Assembly (NCBI GenBank): GCA_943737045.1
Contig: CALSFV010000270.1
Coordinates: 186,001-250,000, forward strand
Direction: 5' to 3'
Length of the DNA: 64,000 nucleotides
DNA from: Parapristionchus giblindavisi
Taxonomy: Eukaryota > Nematoda > Chromadorea > Rhabditida > Diplogasteridae
Part shown: positions 1 to 13,900 of the stretch, piece by piece
Layout: every line of letters starts with the position of its first letter
How positions within the stretch are numbered: the stretch's first letter is position 1
Translations under genes and position numbers: made by a program
The notes under the pieces: model-generated
Told to the model about the DNA's origin: nothing
Database searches by the model: none
Seen by the model: the letters and a program-made list of their open reading frames with translations, nothing else

Positions 1-359
1 TAGAACCATTCAGAATGGTTCAGATGAATCATGATCCAATGATTTTTCGATGTACGATACATATTGCCGTGCGACATTTGTTTACTTTAAAAAAAACACA
101 AGAAAAACAGAAAACGGGTTACTGTAAAAAAAAGCGACGGTAGCCATCTATTATTGATCGATGGTTACTTCCATCTTGCCAATGTCCCCTTTTGTGACAC
201 TGACGTCTCAATCTTCGGACTACGTGTCGTCCTTTCGAGCAAATGTTCCACACCTTATTACAGTGTATAGAAACCGCTTGTTTTATTTGTACGAGGGCGT
301 GTGCACTGACTATTTGCGAATTTGCATAGTTCAGAAGCTAGAGCAATTTTTTTTAAATA

Positions 360-500
360 TCAAAGGTCAGACGGATTAGGTGTGAGAAAGTGGAGAGGTA
401 ATCGAGAGTTAGGCGAGAGAGTGCAGGCGCCCGTTGTCTCGGTATTTACATACAGTTGTAAGTACATTTTACACGGACAATAATTTTGTTCACAATCACC
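360..500 (+). repeat. Dispersed repeat R, copy 1
   Basis: This segment (AGGTCAGACGG, then GGAGAGG, then an ACGGACAATAAT end) recurs at about 9722-9880, 23156-23292 and 30926-31150, and inverted at 1506-1735. It appears to be a short non-autonomous element. Exact ends and class are not clear. Confidence 0.5.
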
Positions 501-518
501 GCTAGACAAAGGATATGG

Positions 519-1175
519 GGGTGGACAATTCGGCAACGCCCATTTCGGCAACGAGTTAAAAATCGGTTGGGATATGGCGTATGGAAACAAAAAAATGTAC
601 CATTGTTATCAGTGTGGGTGTACGGTATTGGGCTACCGTAACCGTCGGGAATCGTGAACTGATTTCTTTCAGTCGACCCATGACCCGGGGTTCATGGTTG
701 AAAATGGCCGAAGTCGAAAAATTCATGATGATCCGAGACCAAATACTTGTTGCCATTATATCAATAGTGAGTCAACTTTTATCTTTCTGGATACCGTAAC
801 CCGAACTACCGTAATCTGGCTACCGTACCTTACAATATTGTAGCGAAAATGACGAGAATCCCAGGTTCGATCACGGTAGTTCGGGTTACGGTATCCAGAA
901 AGATAAAAGTTGGATCATTGTTGATATAACGGTAACTAGTATTTGATCTCCGGCTATCATGAATTTTTCGACGTTGGTCAATTTCAACCATGAACCCCGG
1001 GTCATGGGTCGACTGAAAGAAATCAGTTCACGATTCCCGACGGTTACGGTAGCCCAATACCGTACACCCACATTGATAACAATGGTATAATTTTTGTTAC
1101 CATACACCATCTCCCAACCGATTTATAACTCGTTGCCGAAATGGGCGTTGCCAAATTGTCCACCCCCCCCCCCCC
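519..1175. mobile_element. Mutator-like foldback MITE, copy 1 (9-bp TSD)
   Basis: Two inverted arms of about 300 bp carry G-run/C-run ends and the inner block CATGACCCGGGGTTCATGG. The 9-bp direct repeat AGGATATGG flanks it at 510-518 and 1176-1184. The same intron of gene 2 has a single AGGATATGG (9894-9902) followed by matching intron sequence, so it preserves the empty site. A 9-bp TSD fits Mutator-like elements; the class is inferred from that alone, since no transposase is present. Confidence 0.85.
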
Positions 1176-1243
1176 AGGATATGGAACAGAGTATAATGGA
1201 GTCAAGTTGTATGAGTATTTCTTTAATGAAATGAAATTTCTAG

Positions 1244-3658
1244 AAGCAAGCAGCCACGGGAATGATGATGGCATCCTACGACTATGTGAAATGTATTGGG
1301 ACAAGGTAAGTTGTCACCATTCTTTTTTTAAATGCTAATTATGTTTGGCTATAAAGCGAGATAATATGACGAGAAAAGAAAGCTTGACACTTTTCTGTGT
1401 TATGTCCAAAACAAAATTAACTTGTTGTTTAATGTAAGGTGGGTATCGGAAAGCGGACTGACCCTCGAAGCAGCGGATGAGGTGAGAGAAGTTATGCACA
1501 ATTTGGATACTATTGTGCGTATAAAATGTACTTGCATAAGAAAATGACAAACGGTGCTAACGAACGGAAGTCACAATCGAGAGGCGCGGCGAGATGCAGC
1601 CTTCTAAATCTCGCCCCGCCTCTCGATTGTCTCGCCGCGGCATCTCTCTAACCCGGCTGACCTTCGCCGCGCGCTATATGATATATAAAAGAGATCGGCA
1701 TAGTTTCTGAACCATGCAAAACAAGAAAGTTCTCTTCTACAAATACAACAAGTGATTTTTATACGCTCAATATTATTGACTAAATCAAATTTTCTCATAT
1801 ATCTATCGTGCATATCTGATAGATATATCGCATCGACTGTTCTATGAAAAAATATTATAATAATAACAATCGTAATACATTCAGTTTGCCTGCACCGTCG
1901 GCAACCTCGACCCTCAAGGATGTGAGTTTTGATCGAATTTTTTTTTGATTACAATTAAATTAAACAATAATTACACCATTTATTCAGCTTGCAAAATCGT
2001 ATCCTCGGGATCAAATACTGAAATCCTGAAAGGCAGCTCAATCGAGTGTCAGCCTGGACATACCACTGTAATAAAAGTAAACGGTAGCCAGGTCGCTGGG
2101 CAAAAGTTAACTTGTGTTAAATCCGGAACTGTTACCGTCGACGGAACGACTTATACCTATGGAACAAACTCTAATCAGAGGCCAAGGATTGATTGTAAAG
2201 GTAGAGGCATTCTTCTTTTTTTTCTGTGTGTGGACAATGTAGAACGAACCAATGAGAATTCATTTCTTAGGTTAGAAACAGCGTTGAATTATTTGTATTT
2301 GTTGATAGAAGCACGACATATCTTTGATTCAATACTTTTTTATTACTTAATTCTATGAAATGATAAGGCACGTCTGTCTGTCTGTTTGTCTGTATATTTG
2401 TTTGCTTGTGTGTGTGTCCGTAGCACTTTCAAATTTTCCCTATAAAAATTTTAATTTTCCCTTTTCCTATAATCTAGTTGGTCCGCGAGAATCATGCAGG
2501 GTATTACTGTCGTATATTACTGTCATTAATATTACTATATTAATATTATATATTAATATTAATATTAATATTAATATTAATATTAATAATATTTAATATA
2601 ATATATTAATATTACTGTCGTAGGTCGCGACTGAAAAGTAACTTACTTTTTCCTTACTTTTTAGTTACTGTTTTGCCATTTCAAAATTATATAGAGAAAA
2701 ATACATTAGCGCCGGAAAGTCACTTTTTGTTTTTGCTTTCTTTTGTGAACAAAGCGTGCTATCGGGCAGCCCTCACGAATTCCTATACCAAATTTAAAGT
2801 GCACTTCGATTGCGTCATCGCTACGCAACAATGAGAAATTTCCATGAGTCCGCAATATCAGGGCCGGTTTCCTCGATAATTTTGGTATAGGAACTAACGA
2901 GGGCACAGTATTCTGGTCCAAGCCATTTTTCTTCGAAAGCAAGACAAAGGAGAAACCATTGTATTCGAGAGAGTTTGTATGTTGAGCGGTCGTTCTTGCT
3001 TTGAAAGTCATGAGAACGCTGTGAGGGCGGCCCGATAGCACGCTTGGTTAACACAACATAGCAAAAACAATAAGTTGCCACTGACGGCGCTACTGTAAAT
3101 AAAAAGAACATCACATCATTTTCGAAATAGATTACTGATTGTAAAATTGAATGTATTTTCCCCCAATTTTGATATACTAAACAGAAAATCGAAAGGAGCA
3201 TAGAGGGATTTTTCAAAATGTTGAGTATGACTCGGATAATGAATAATCGTCAAAATTGCAGTACAATGTAACAACTGCGCAACCCCTCCTGTTGGAGGAA
3301 AATGCCCAGTTGGATTCAAGTGCGAAGATTTCAAAGTTAGTCTCATCAACTCTATTCTAGCTATCATTATTATTTCTAGATTGCCCCTACTGTTCTTCGA
3401 AGCGATGATGAATGCATGCAGCTGATTTTCCAGTGTGACGAAATATTTCTCATAATTCATCTAACTAATGGGCAAATTGTACACTTCGAATCAATCGATA
3501 TTCTTGACAGAATTTATCCTCAGATTCTTGAAGCTGGAGATGACCTCACATCGGAAGGTGATATTGTGTGCGCTAAGACATCATTTGCACTCACATTACC
3601 GCCGCGAAAGATATTCGAAGAGCCAATCGAGAGTATGCAATGCGCCACTCTAGATTAG
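1244..3658 (+). CDS. Gene 1: secreted Cys-rich protein, family A (5' partial)
   Basis: Exons at 1244-1305, 1439-1481, 1885-1921, 1988-2200, 3262-3335 and 3380-3658 all join in phase and give 235 visible residues, ending at TAG. The first four equal exons 3-6 of genes 2 and 3; exons 1-2 lie outside the window. The fourth carries a module with the motif GTVTVDGTTYTYGTNSNQ. The last two exons are unrelated to exons 7-8 of gene 2. They encode a different Cys module (QCNNC, then KCPVGFKC) that resembles the C-terminal module of the PAN gene at 33.3 kb. The pattern recalls nematode C6/DUF281-type extracellular modules, but only by cysteine spacing. Likely secreted, since paralogues have signal peptides; function unknown. 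The intron at 3336-3379 is only 44 bp. The link from 2200 to 3262 rests on phase (AAA G + TA) and order. Confidence 0.7.
1506..1735 (-). repeat. Dispersed repeat R, copy 2 (inverted)
   Basis: The reverse complement matches 30926-31150 nearly throughout, including TTATGCAAGTACATTTTATA at one end and the purine-rich GGCGGGGCGAGAT block. It sits in the intron between exons 4 and 5 of gene 1. The interior is itself partly palindromic. Confidence 0.6.
2525..2615. repeat. TTAATA simple repeat
   Basis: A run of TTAATA/TATTAA hexamers in the 1.06-kb intron before gene 1's penultimate exon. Confidence 0.9.
2707..3092. mobile_element. Short inverted-repeat element (~386 bp)
   Basis: Ends are TAGCGCCG (2707) and CGGCGCTA (3085-3092). 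A second, stronger inverted match lies at AAGCGTGCTATCGGGC (2751) against its complement near 3043. The arms diverge inward. It lies in a gene 1 intron; class not assigned. Confidence 0.6.
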
Positions 3659-3832
3659 GCTGACATTTCTTCATGGATCTAGTAAGGTAACTACTTCTGT
3701 TTTGAAATACACTTGCATTCTACTTTTACTTTAAGCCAACTTGTAGTCAAGTTCAAGTCAAAGACATTGTAGGTGCACTTATAGTTTTGAAATATCCGAG
3801 GGCTGCTCGAAACCAGATCAAAACCCATACGG

Positions 3833-4255
3833 CTGTTCGAAAAAAATATTTCGAAAAAAAATTCGAAAAACGAAAAATTTTCGAGTTTATTTTCGAAAAA
3901 TCCGAAAATTTCGAAAAAAATGTAAACACTGTTTTCCCTATCAAGAACATCAATTCGCTAAATTTTCCGATCGATAAAATGTAAACACAAAAATTGCAAC
4001 TGTGTGATTTCTTATTGATGCTGCATAAATGATAAAGAGCACATATTTACTCAAGTGAAATTGTAATTTTTGTCTCCAAATTTCAAATTTTTGTTAAATT
4101 GTCATTAATTTTTGAAATGTTCTGCTTTATGATGAAAAAGCATTTTTCGTTTTTTTCGATTTTCTTTAGAAAACTTTTTCGTCGAAAATTTTTTTCGAGA
4201 AAACCCGAAAAAACGAAAAAAACGAAAAACGAAAAACGAAAAATGCACAGCCCTG
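3833..4255. mobile_element. hAT-like MITE, copy 1 (8-bp TSD)
   Basis: The right end reads ATGCACAGCCCTG. The 8-bp repeat CCATACGG flanks it (3825-3832 and 4256-4263). The left end has lost the CAGGG of the family end and starts at CTGTTCG. The interior is rich in TTTCGAAAA words. An 8-bp TSD with CAGGG ends is the hAT signature; no transposase remains. Confidence 0.8.
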
Positions 4256-4947
4256 CCATACGGTTTTCTTCTATGCATTCGCTCAAGTTAAAGGGGCCGA
4301 AACCTTTGTCAACGGCCTCTTCGACGGTCTAGTTGTTAGAGAACAGAGAAATAGTGGGCGCAATGAAGAGGTCATTGAGTGAGGTCACTCTCCCTTTAAA
4401 GTCTCACACGGAACGTGATTCCTTGACTAGCGCGAATGCATATGATGATTTAATCGATTGATTCCATGTCTTCAGGGGCTTTCACGCTTCTCATTTCACG
4501 ACATCTTTTTTTGGTTGAACAACGAGGACATGTCTTTCGCTCTACGTTTCTTCAATATTTCTTGTTCTCGTGCATCATTTTATTGTACAGAGTGGAGAAT
4601 AATTATGATAACACAACATGCGTTTGGCAGTTACGGCGTTCTCATTTGTTTATATTTCCTTTTTTTCTGTTCATGATTTAAGTTTTTTTTAATAAATAGT
4701 ATACAGTTTCCTGATCATCTCTTCAGCTTCCGTATATGTACATAGATCACTTTCCATATGGCAGGAAAAGTGTAAATTTCGCAGATTTGAACAAGTTGTG
4801 CTCAGTAATGTTGGAAATCTATTGAAATATATTTCACACAAAAAAATGATCAACAAATATTTCGATAGGTGAACCCGAACCATCCACAGTCATGACTTCA
4901 ATCCTCTTTTCTTATTTCAATCAAATAGACAAGAAATGGATCACTAA

Positions 4948-5319
4948 CTAGGGAATGGTTTCTTTGATGGTTGAAATTACTGATAGTGTCCTACATAGCG
5001 ATATTCAGCATGGTCGACTAAGAGTAAGAATCAACTTTCAAAGGCTGCTTGCTATTTATCGATTTTAAAGAAACCCATTGCATATCCGCCGCACGAAATT
5101 CCAAAGAAGATTTTTTAGACTTGATTTCCATTGAAACAGCAATTTTATTGCTGGAATTACCATGCAGACATAAAATGCTGTCGGTGGAATCGAATTCGTG
5201 TTCAGAAAGTGAAAAAAACAAAAAAATGCAACTTTTTGGATATCTTTCTTCGATAAATAGCTTTTGAAAGTTGATTCTTACTTTTCGTAATTTCAATCAT
5301 CAAAGAAACCATTCCCTAG
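4948..5319. mobile_element. Small foldback element
   Basis: CTAGGGAATGGTTTCTTTGA at 4948 is the inverse of the segment ending at 5319. A second inverted pair (AAGAATCAACTTTCAAA at about 5026 and its complement near 5265) lies inside. Confidence 0.75.
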
Positions 5320-5769
5320 TAAGCACTAAAAACTAATGGAAAATGAATGGGTGTTCTCGAATAAATTCGAAAATATTTGTCTAGAGCAAATGCAGATTTA
5401 GTCGCGAATATTAGTCTACCCATTTATTCGAGACTTAAAAGTGAAAATTATTTCAAAATCATTTTAGCCTTGAACACCATAAGGCACATTGCTAGTTAAC
5501 TTATTTAATCAAAAAATTTATATTTAAAGTGCATGCACACTTATTCTTGTACATCTATTAATAATATTAATTTAATTGACTAAAAAAAACGCTAATTTAT
5601 TCGAGAGTAAAATTTAGTCCATCTAACAACACTGGCGAGTGGTAATTGTTGATCATGAAATGATTGTGTTATGTTATTGTTGAATAAATAGTATCATCTG
5701 AACTTGATTGATGAACTGAATTGATCAGGGCTGGTTTCCGATTTCAAAAAAAAGGAAAAAAGGCAAAAG

Positions 5770-5999
5770 ATATCGAGATCTATCTATATTCACGGTGGCC
5801 CAATTCTATCTATGATTACAATGTGAAATTGTCATTTTGCTGCGATATTGATGGCCATATTGCCTATATTTCACGCCCTCTGCTGCGTGGAATCCCTAAC
5901 CGTCTCGTTTCTCTCAAATATATTTCTATTTCTCAAGATAAGAAGGAGGATACAGTGTACTTAAGGAAACCATCACTGAAAGGAAACATTCATTTGCGA
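5770..5999 (+). promoter_or_regulatory. Conserved upstream block of gene 2
   Basis: The 230 bp before the ATG are clearly alignable with 17420-17716 before gene 3, including TGTGGAATCCCTAACCGT-like text and CTCAAATATA. It may hold promoter or 5' UTR sequence, or simply be duplicated flank. No defined binding site is claimed. Confidence 0.4.
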
Positions 6000-7921
6000 A
6001 TGAATATTCGACTCTTAGTTCTTGCAGTTTCGTTGTCTGCGAAAGGTACGTTGGTTTAATTTTCGCAGATTGGTTTTCAGCAAAAAAAAAGGATGTAATA
6101 CACCCATTCTCAGTACGTTCGCAAGATTTTTTTTAAAGTTTGTATTTTTAGTTGTCACATCGTGTGGTCAACAAAAGCAGTTTACGGGAACCCTTCCGCC
6201 TAACCTATTAGCCGATGGAGCTTCGTATTTTGAAGAAGATGATGGTGATATATATCTTGTGTGTCCTAACGCACAATGGTTTCTGGTATGTTGCTTTTCA
6301 TTTGACACGGTAATATCTATTCAACATACTATTGATTGACGACCAAGCCACGTCCAAAGCCACGTCCAAAACAGTGATGTGTTGGCGTAGAAATATTTGT
6401 TCGTAAAATGCTGGGTCCCAAGTGGAAAAGGCTGAACGTCACATGGGTTACTGTAAAAAGTGACGGTAGCCATCCATTATTGATCGATGGTTACTTCCCA
6501 AACAAGCGTCTTCCTTCCATCCTGCCAATGTCCTCTTTGTAACACCGACGTCTCAATGTTCGGACGACGTGTCGTCATTTCGAGCAAATGTTCCCCACCT
6601 TATATTGAGAGTATAAAAACCACTTGTTTTATTTGTACGAAAGCATGTACAATGACTATTTGCGGGTTTGCATAGATCAGAAACAATGCGATTTTTTAAA
6701 AGGCAGCTGGCATAAAAAAATTTCGATTCGAAATAGTTAAAATAGTTGATCTTATGTTGATAAGCTCAAAGAACTATTCAGAAATATGTATTCGAAAGTT
6801 TGAAAAGACGCTCTGGTAAGAAGTCGGATTACTGTAGCCTGCTCCACACCACGGGCGAGATTTCCGAACTACACTATGCTAACTCCATCGAAAAGCTCAA
6901 AATAGCCCATTATTGAGTTTTATTCTTCATAATTCCCGGCTGCGGATAGAATTATCATCAAAATATTCAATTTCAAGTCGTATCCAAAGAGTTGGTGTGG
7001 CAATTCGGAAAAGGCTAACGCTATCTAGAGCAGACTATAGTTTTTAACTGCGCCGTTCTCCTTACCAGATAATTCTTATGATATAAGATGTATATGAGAG
7101 GAATCGCCAGAGGTTCGACCACCCCCCGGACATAGAAAATTCGACCCCCTGAAAAATTCAGAATAAGTACTTTGAACGATGCTCTATCGAACTGCGTTGG
7201 CCGAATTTGCATATCTGCTCTCATTTTCGAATAGCGGTAGGTCAAAGTTGGCAGGTACGGTTTTTTTGGCTCGAGTGTGCGTCAGAAAAATGATCATAAC
7301 TCCGTTCAAAATAATGATAGACACTTTTTCAAAAAAAGCATCGAAAGAGGAGATCTTGCGCAACATTTCCCAGTTGATGACGTCATTTGTCGACCATGCG
7401 CCGGTGCGGGGCGGTCGGTTTTATGAAAAAGTGACGTTACTTTCCTAATCGGAAAAAGTGCACTTTTCTTCTATGCGCGTTTTGTTGCACCCATATGTGT
7501 CTAAAAATGACCCAAGTTTCAGAGGATTTCCGAAATGGAAAAAAAAAGCGTTGATTTTAGTGACGCGACCTCGGCTTATTCCTTTATTTAGTGACGCGAC
7601 CTCGGCTTATTCCTTTATCAAGAAACAGCAAAGGAGCTAAAATGACTCAAAAACATCCGAAAAAACATTACGAGCTCAAAATACCCATATATGACAGTTA
7701 TTTGAAACACAAAATCACCAAGATCCGAAAAATTTGAAAAAAAAAACCATATTTTGCTTTTCCACGTGGAAAAAACGTTTCAGTAATGTTAATTAATCTT
7801 TATAATATTTCTTATAATGTTTTTGAACATTTATGTTTTTGGAAGTGAAGGCCTACCTGCTCTTAGAGCCGAGATTTACGCCATCGAGATTACACGCGCG
7901 CGCCCCAACTCCGCGCGACCG

Positions 7922-7962
<41 letters not shown>

Positions 7963-10900
7963 TCAAGGAATGATGAAGTACAATGTCAAAACTAATGTTA
8001 GATAAGATACATTTATTAGAGAAATAAGTCATAATTCAAAACAATTAACACTGAGATAACATATTACAAAGACATCCGTTGTATCATGTTACTATGTTAC
8101 TATTACTATTACTATGTTTAGTAAATCAATTGATCTCGCACCTTCCCCTAATCCCCATCCACCTCTCTTTTAATTATTTTATTCTCTCACATATTTGTTT
8201 TGCACTCGAACACTTTGTAGTTGTTGAAACACCCTTGCGGTGTACGATAAACAAAAAATAAAATAAGCAAAATCATTCGAGGCGTCGATGTAAAGAGGTA
8301 CCGCTTTAAAAACACCGAGCGGGTTCGAACCCCGGATCCATTCAAATCTTTTGCTGATTTTTACAGACACAGAAAACGTGTTCCAAGGAGTTTTTCGTGC
8401 GAAGAATGATGAAACAAGTTGTTTTGAGTCATTCTGAGCTGGAAAACGTTCATTTTATGGCAATACATCTCTTCTCAATGGGTAATTGAGGCGGATGGAC
8501 GCGCAGCGACCTTCCGCGCTAGCGAAATGCTCTTCCCGCGCTAAAAGTATAAAACACTCGCAAGTTTCTGGCCTTTTCAATTCTATTTCGACTATTTTGT
8601 TCGCTGTTCCCAGTTACGCGAAATAATTTAAGTGTTTTTGCGTCGATCTAGACCTAAACGATTGTAAACGAAATGCGAAAAGTGATTGGGGGAAGGGATT
8701 AAAGATTTATCACTGCGACCGTGAAATAGCATATACACGTACATACTTTTTCACGGATACGGATAAAACCGCCCGGATACGGATGAGAAAGAATTCGTAC
8801 CCGTTGCCCTCCGTGAGTCGCGCGGAGTTGGGGCGCGCGCGTGTAATCTCGATGGCGGAAATCTCGGCTCTAAGAGCAGGTAGGCCTTCACTTCCAAAAA
8901 CATAAATGTTCAAAAACATTATAAGAAATATTATAAAGATTAATTAACATTACTGAAACGTTTGTTCCACGTGGAAAAGCAAAATATGGTTTTTTTCAAA
9001 TTTTTCGGAACTTGGTGATTTTGTGTTTCAAATAACTGTCATATATGGGTATTTTGAGCTCGTAATGTTTTTTTCGGATGTTTTTGAGTCATTTTAGCTC
9101 CTTTGCTGTTTCTTGATAAAGGAATAAGCCGAGGTCGCGTCACGAAATAAAGGAATAAGCCGAGGTCGCGTCACTAAAATCAGCGCTTTTTTTTCCATTT
9201 CGGAAATCCTCTGAAACTTGGGTCATTTTTAGACACATATGGGTGCAACAAAAAGCGCATAGAAGAAAAGTGCACTTTTTCCGATTAGGAAAGTTACGTC
9301 ACTTTTTCATAAAACCGACCGCCCCGCACCGGCGCATGGTCGACAAATGACGTCATCAACTGGGAAATGGTGCCCAAGATCTCCTCTTTCGATGCTTTTT
9401 TAGAAAAATTGTCTATCATTATTTTGAACGGAGTTATGATCATTTTTCTGACGCACACTCTAGCCAAAAAAACCGTACCTGCCAACTTTGACCTACCGCT
9501 ATTCGAAAATGAGAGCAGATATGCAAATTCGGCCAACGCAGTTCGACAGAGCATCGTTCAAAGTACTTATTCTGAATTTTTCAGGGGTCGAATTTTCTAT
9601 GTCCGCGGACCCTCCGAAACGGTCGATTTTCTCGCGATTCCTCTCATATATTTCGAAACAGAATTTCAAGCTATTTTGTATGAGATAAACTTGTTATTCG
9701 TTTCCCGGTCCCTTTAAATATCAAATCAGCCAGGCGAAGGTCAGACGGTTTAGGTGTGAGGAAGTGGAGAGGAAATCGAGAGTTAGGCGAGAGAGTGCAG
9801 GCGCGCGTTATCGGTATTTACATACAGTATGTCATTTTCTTATGCAACTACATTTACACGGACAATAATTCTGTTCACAATCGCGATAGAAAAAGGATAT
9901 GGGATAGAGTATAATGTAGTCAAGTATGCATGAGTATTTCTTTAATGAAATGAAAGTTCTAGAAGCAAGCAGCCACGGGAATGATGATGTCATCCTACGA
10001 CTATGTAAAATGTATTGGCACAAAGTGAGTTATCATCATTCTTTTTTTTAAATACTAAACATGTTTGAATATAAAACGAGATAATATTTCTTGGTACTGA
10101 AATCTCGGTACGTATCTGCTTAGGTCCAAAGTAACATTAATTTGTTGTTTAATGCAAGGTGGGTTTCGGATAGTGGACTGACCTTCGAAGCAGCGGATGA
10201 GGTGAGAGAAGTTATGCTCAATTTGGATACTATTATTGACCGTATACAGTTAAACAAGCGAAGATGCATATGGGATATAGCTTTCCTTACTTGTGCACAC
10301 TATTTGCCCATATGCGGTTAAGAGACCGGCTCGGTAAGACTCGAGCATGGTCCGGACATTCGCGAGGACTTTCGATCTGGGCCTCAATACTTTCATCATA
10401 GACACATACCGGGGGGAGACCGATGAAAGTTATAGTGAAAATGCCCTTGGGCTCAAACCCGGCTCACATATGTCGCATAAAATAAAAAATTGAAAAATTC
10501 ATAACTTTTCAAGCGTGATAGCTAGCACTTTTATTTCTTTTTATTGGTGAATAACATGTCATGCACTCTTATAAACACAGCTGAACAGCAATATCTTATC
10601 GTTTTGAATATGTTTTTTCGTGTCTGATTTTCAGATTTTTTTCCTTCTATCCTCGTTGAAGAGATACTGCAAGAAAATTCATAGTGCATATTGTAGCCCT
10701 GACGATTATGTACATGGTGGTCATATTCCCTTGGCCAGCCAGTTTGTCATAAGCCTCGAGAATTGCAACTGAATGTGAGATATGTGTAAATTGCAAAAAT
10801 CGAAAATTAAATTTCTTGAAATTCGCAAGAGCAAGAGTTAGCTTTATAATGTCATTTTACTCGTAGTGATGCGCGTACATAGGAAAAATATACAAATAGA

Positions 10901-13900
10901 CTCAGACTACATTTTTTTAAAATTTAGAAAAATAATTATTTTATTTTTATTTTTTCAACTCCCACATTCAGTCGACCGTCAAGGCAAGTTGATTCATAGG
11001 GCGGATGGTGGCTCTTGCATGTGTGTTTGCAGAAACGACTGCAACGTGAAGAATCGTCGTTTCGCAGATCTCGAATTTATTTTTTTAATTATCAAACTTG
11101 AATATTTATATGTTTCTTTCACATAAATCGGTTGGAAGGTGTCGTATGGCAACCAAAGCTGTACCATTGTTATCAATAGGAGTGTACTATACTGCACTAC
11201 AGTAACCGTCAGGAATCACGAACTAATTTTTTTTTCAGTCGACCCATGATTTTCAACCATGACCCCGGGTTCATGGTTGAGAATGGCTGAGGTCGAAAAA
11301 ATCATGATGATCCCAGACCAAATACTATTTGGCATTATATCAATAGTGGGCCAACTTTTATTTTTATGGATACCATTACTCGAATTACCGTAATCTAGCT
11401 ACCGTATCCTACAATAATGTGCTGAGATTCTCGGAAAATTCAGGTGCGTGCATTACTATTACGGTAATTCGAGATATGGTATCCATAAAAATAAAAGATG
11501 GCCCATTATTGATATAATGCCAAATAGTATTTGGTCTGGGATCATCATGAATTTTTCGACCTCAGCCATTCTCAACCATGAACCCGGGGTCATGGTTGAA
11601 AATAATGGGTCGACTGAAAAAAAGATCAGTTCGCGATTCCTGATGATTATGGTATTCAAGTACAGTTCACTCCCACTGATCAAAATGGTACGGCTTTGGT
11701 TGCCATACGCCACCTTCCAACCGATTTATGTGAAAGAAACATATAAATATTCAAGTTTGATAATTAAAAAAATAAATTCGAGATCTGCGAAACGACGATT
11801 CTTCACGTTGCAGTCGTTTCTGCAAACACACATGCAAGAGCCACCATCCGCCCTATGAATCAACTTGCCTTGACGGTCGACTGAATGTGGGAGTTGAAAA
11901 AATAAAAATAAAATTATTATTTTTCTAATTTTTAAAAAAATGTAGTCCAAGTCAATTTCTATATTTTTCCTATGTACGCGCATCACTACGAGTAAAATGA
12001 CATTATAAAGCTAACTCTTGCTCTTGCGAATTTCAAGAAATTTAATTTTCGATTTTTGCAATTTACACATATCTCACATTCAGTTGCAATTCTCGAGGCT
12101 TATGACAAACTGGCTGGCCAAGGGAATATGACCACCATGTACATAATCGTCAGGGCTACAATATGCACTATGAATTTTCTTGCAGTATCTCTTCAACGAG
12201 GATAGAAGGAAAAAAATCTGAAAATCAGACACGAAAAAACATATTCAAAACGATATGATATTGCTGTTCAGCTGTGTTTATAAGAGTGCATGACATGTTA
12301 TTCACCAATAAAAAGAAATAAAAGTCCTAGCTATCACGCTTGAAAAGTTATGAATTTTTCAATTTTTTATTTTATGCGACATATGTGAGCCGGGTTTGAG
12401 CCCAAGGGCATTTTCACTATAACTTTCATCGGTCTCCCCCCGGTATGTGTCTATGATGAAAGTATTGAGGCCCAGATCGAAAGTCCTCGCGAATGTCCGG
12501 CAGGGGGTCAAAATGCTCGAGTCTTACCGAGCCGGTCTCTTAATTGTAGCCCAAAATGCGTTGCATATACAAGTCACCCTTTCCCTGACAAGGTCAAATC
12601 GTTTTAAAGAGGGAGCGTCGAAAAGAATCATTGGTTCCTACAACGATTAGAATGAGCCCCTCATACATATAATGTAAGTAAAAAGTGTGCCGATGTTCAG
12701 TTTGTGGTCGACACTCAGCCTTTGCCCTCTTATTAAGACCCCCATCTCTCTTTCACCATTCCCTGCACTATTGAACATCTCTTATTCACGATTATACCGA
12801 TCAATGCGCATAATCATTATAAAAGAAATATTATGCGGTGATTTATATGACTTTTGCTACCATACTGTCTTCACAGTTTATTAACGAAAATATTCGTGGG
12901 ACACGACCTTGAGTATTATCCTTACTCGGGCAACGTTAACCTCGATGCGGTTCATTTGTCGCTCATTTTTCTTTTTTTTTCATCAAAAGAGTATTTCTTA
13001 AGGAAAAATGAAATACTTAAATGAACCTTTACCATTTATAATTGTACATGACTGCTATACCGAATAGATTGTTTTATGAAACAAAATAATAACAATAGTA
13101 ACATATATTCAGTTTGCCTGCACCATCGGCAACCTCGACCCGCAAAGATGTGAGTTTTGATCTAATGTATTTTTTATGACGAATCGTTCTTAAAGGCACA
13201 CCCCGAGCTAATTTGAAACTCTCCTCTCTAGCCACGCTCTCTCGCTTTCTTTGTCCACGAGAGAGTATTGCCAATGCGGAGAGTAAAAATAGCTTGGGGT
13301 GTGCCTTTAAATATAAAAAGAATTTTACTATTTATTCAGCTTGTAAAATCGTATCGTCGGGATCAAATACAGAAATCCTGAATGGCAGCTCAGTGGAGTG
13401 TCAACCTGGACAGACTACTGTAATAAAAGTCAACGGTAGCCAGGTCGCTGGGAAAAAGTTAACTTGTGTTAAATCCGGAACTGTTACCGTCGACGGAACG
13501 ACTTATACCTATGGAACTAACTCAAATCAGAGGCCGAGGATTGATTGTAAAGGTAATTCAAGGGAATAAAACAAAATAAATTGGGTACGCGATAATCATG
13601 CCTGAAAATGCACTCTTCCGAACAACACTTTCCCATTATGATTTTTTTTATTTCATATTGTCCATAAACGAAAAATCAAAAAAAATTGAATAATTTCATA
13701 TTTTATGTATCGTTACATTTCCCTGACGCGTCTACGCCGCCACGTAAAAAGCATTACATTTGACTTACGCGCGCGTCGGCGTCAATTTTGGAGTGTGTTG
13801 GGTCTCAAGTGGAAAACCCTGTATGACAATGGGGATACGGTAAGAAGCTACCGTACCATCGATCAATAATGATTGACTTAAGTGCGATGATATGTACACT

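Larger units (their letters stand above)
1..1243 (+). other. Intron 2 of gene 1 (partial, open to the left)
   Basis: No exon is seen here. The stretch matches intron 2 of genes 2 and 3: the block around 160-260 (text around 'cttgccaatgtcc') recurs at about 6510 and 18430, downstream of exon 2 in those genes. Exons 1-2 of gene 1 should therefore lie left of the window. The intron holds a dispersed repeat (360-500) and a Mutator-like foldback (519-1175). Confidence 0.7.
3659..5769. other. Intergenic, gene 1 to gene 2
   Basis: No supported gene. The stretch holds one hAT-like MITE (3833-4255) and one short foldback (4948-5319). Otherwise it is A/T-rich sequence with several TTTATTCGAG-type words around 5360-5610. 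Confidence 0.6.

Noticed and set aside
161..379. 72-codon plus-strand ORF
   Set aside because: Lies in intron 2 of gene 1, and the matching intron segments of genes 2 and 3 do not conserve the frame.
7179..7448. 89-codon ORF with a mirrored 86-codon copy at 9294-9554
   Set aside because: Both are the same arm of foldback FB-E read in opposite directions. The frame contains no known motif, and frames on the other strand are equally open.
8306..8345. T-arm-like GGGTTCGAACCCC
   Set aside because: Only the T-arm is convincing; no matching acceptor or D-arm pairing, so not called a tRNA.
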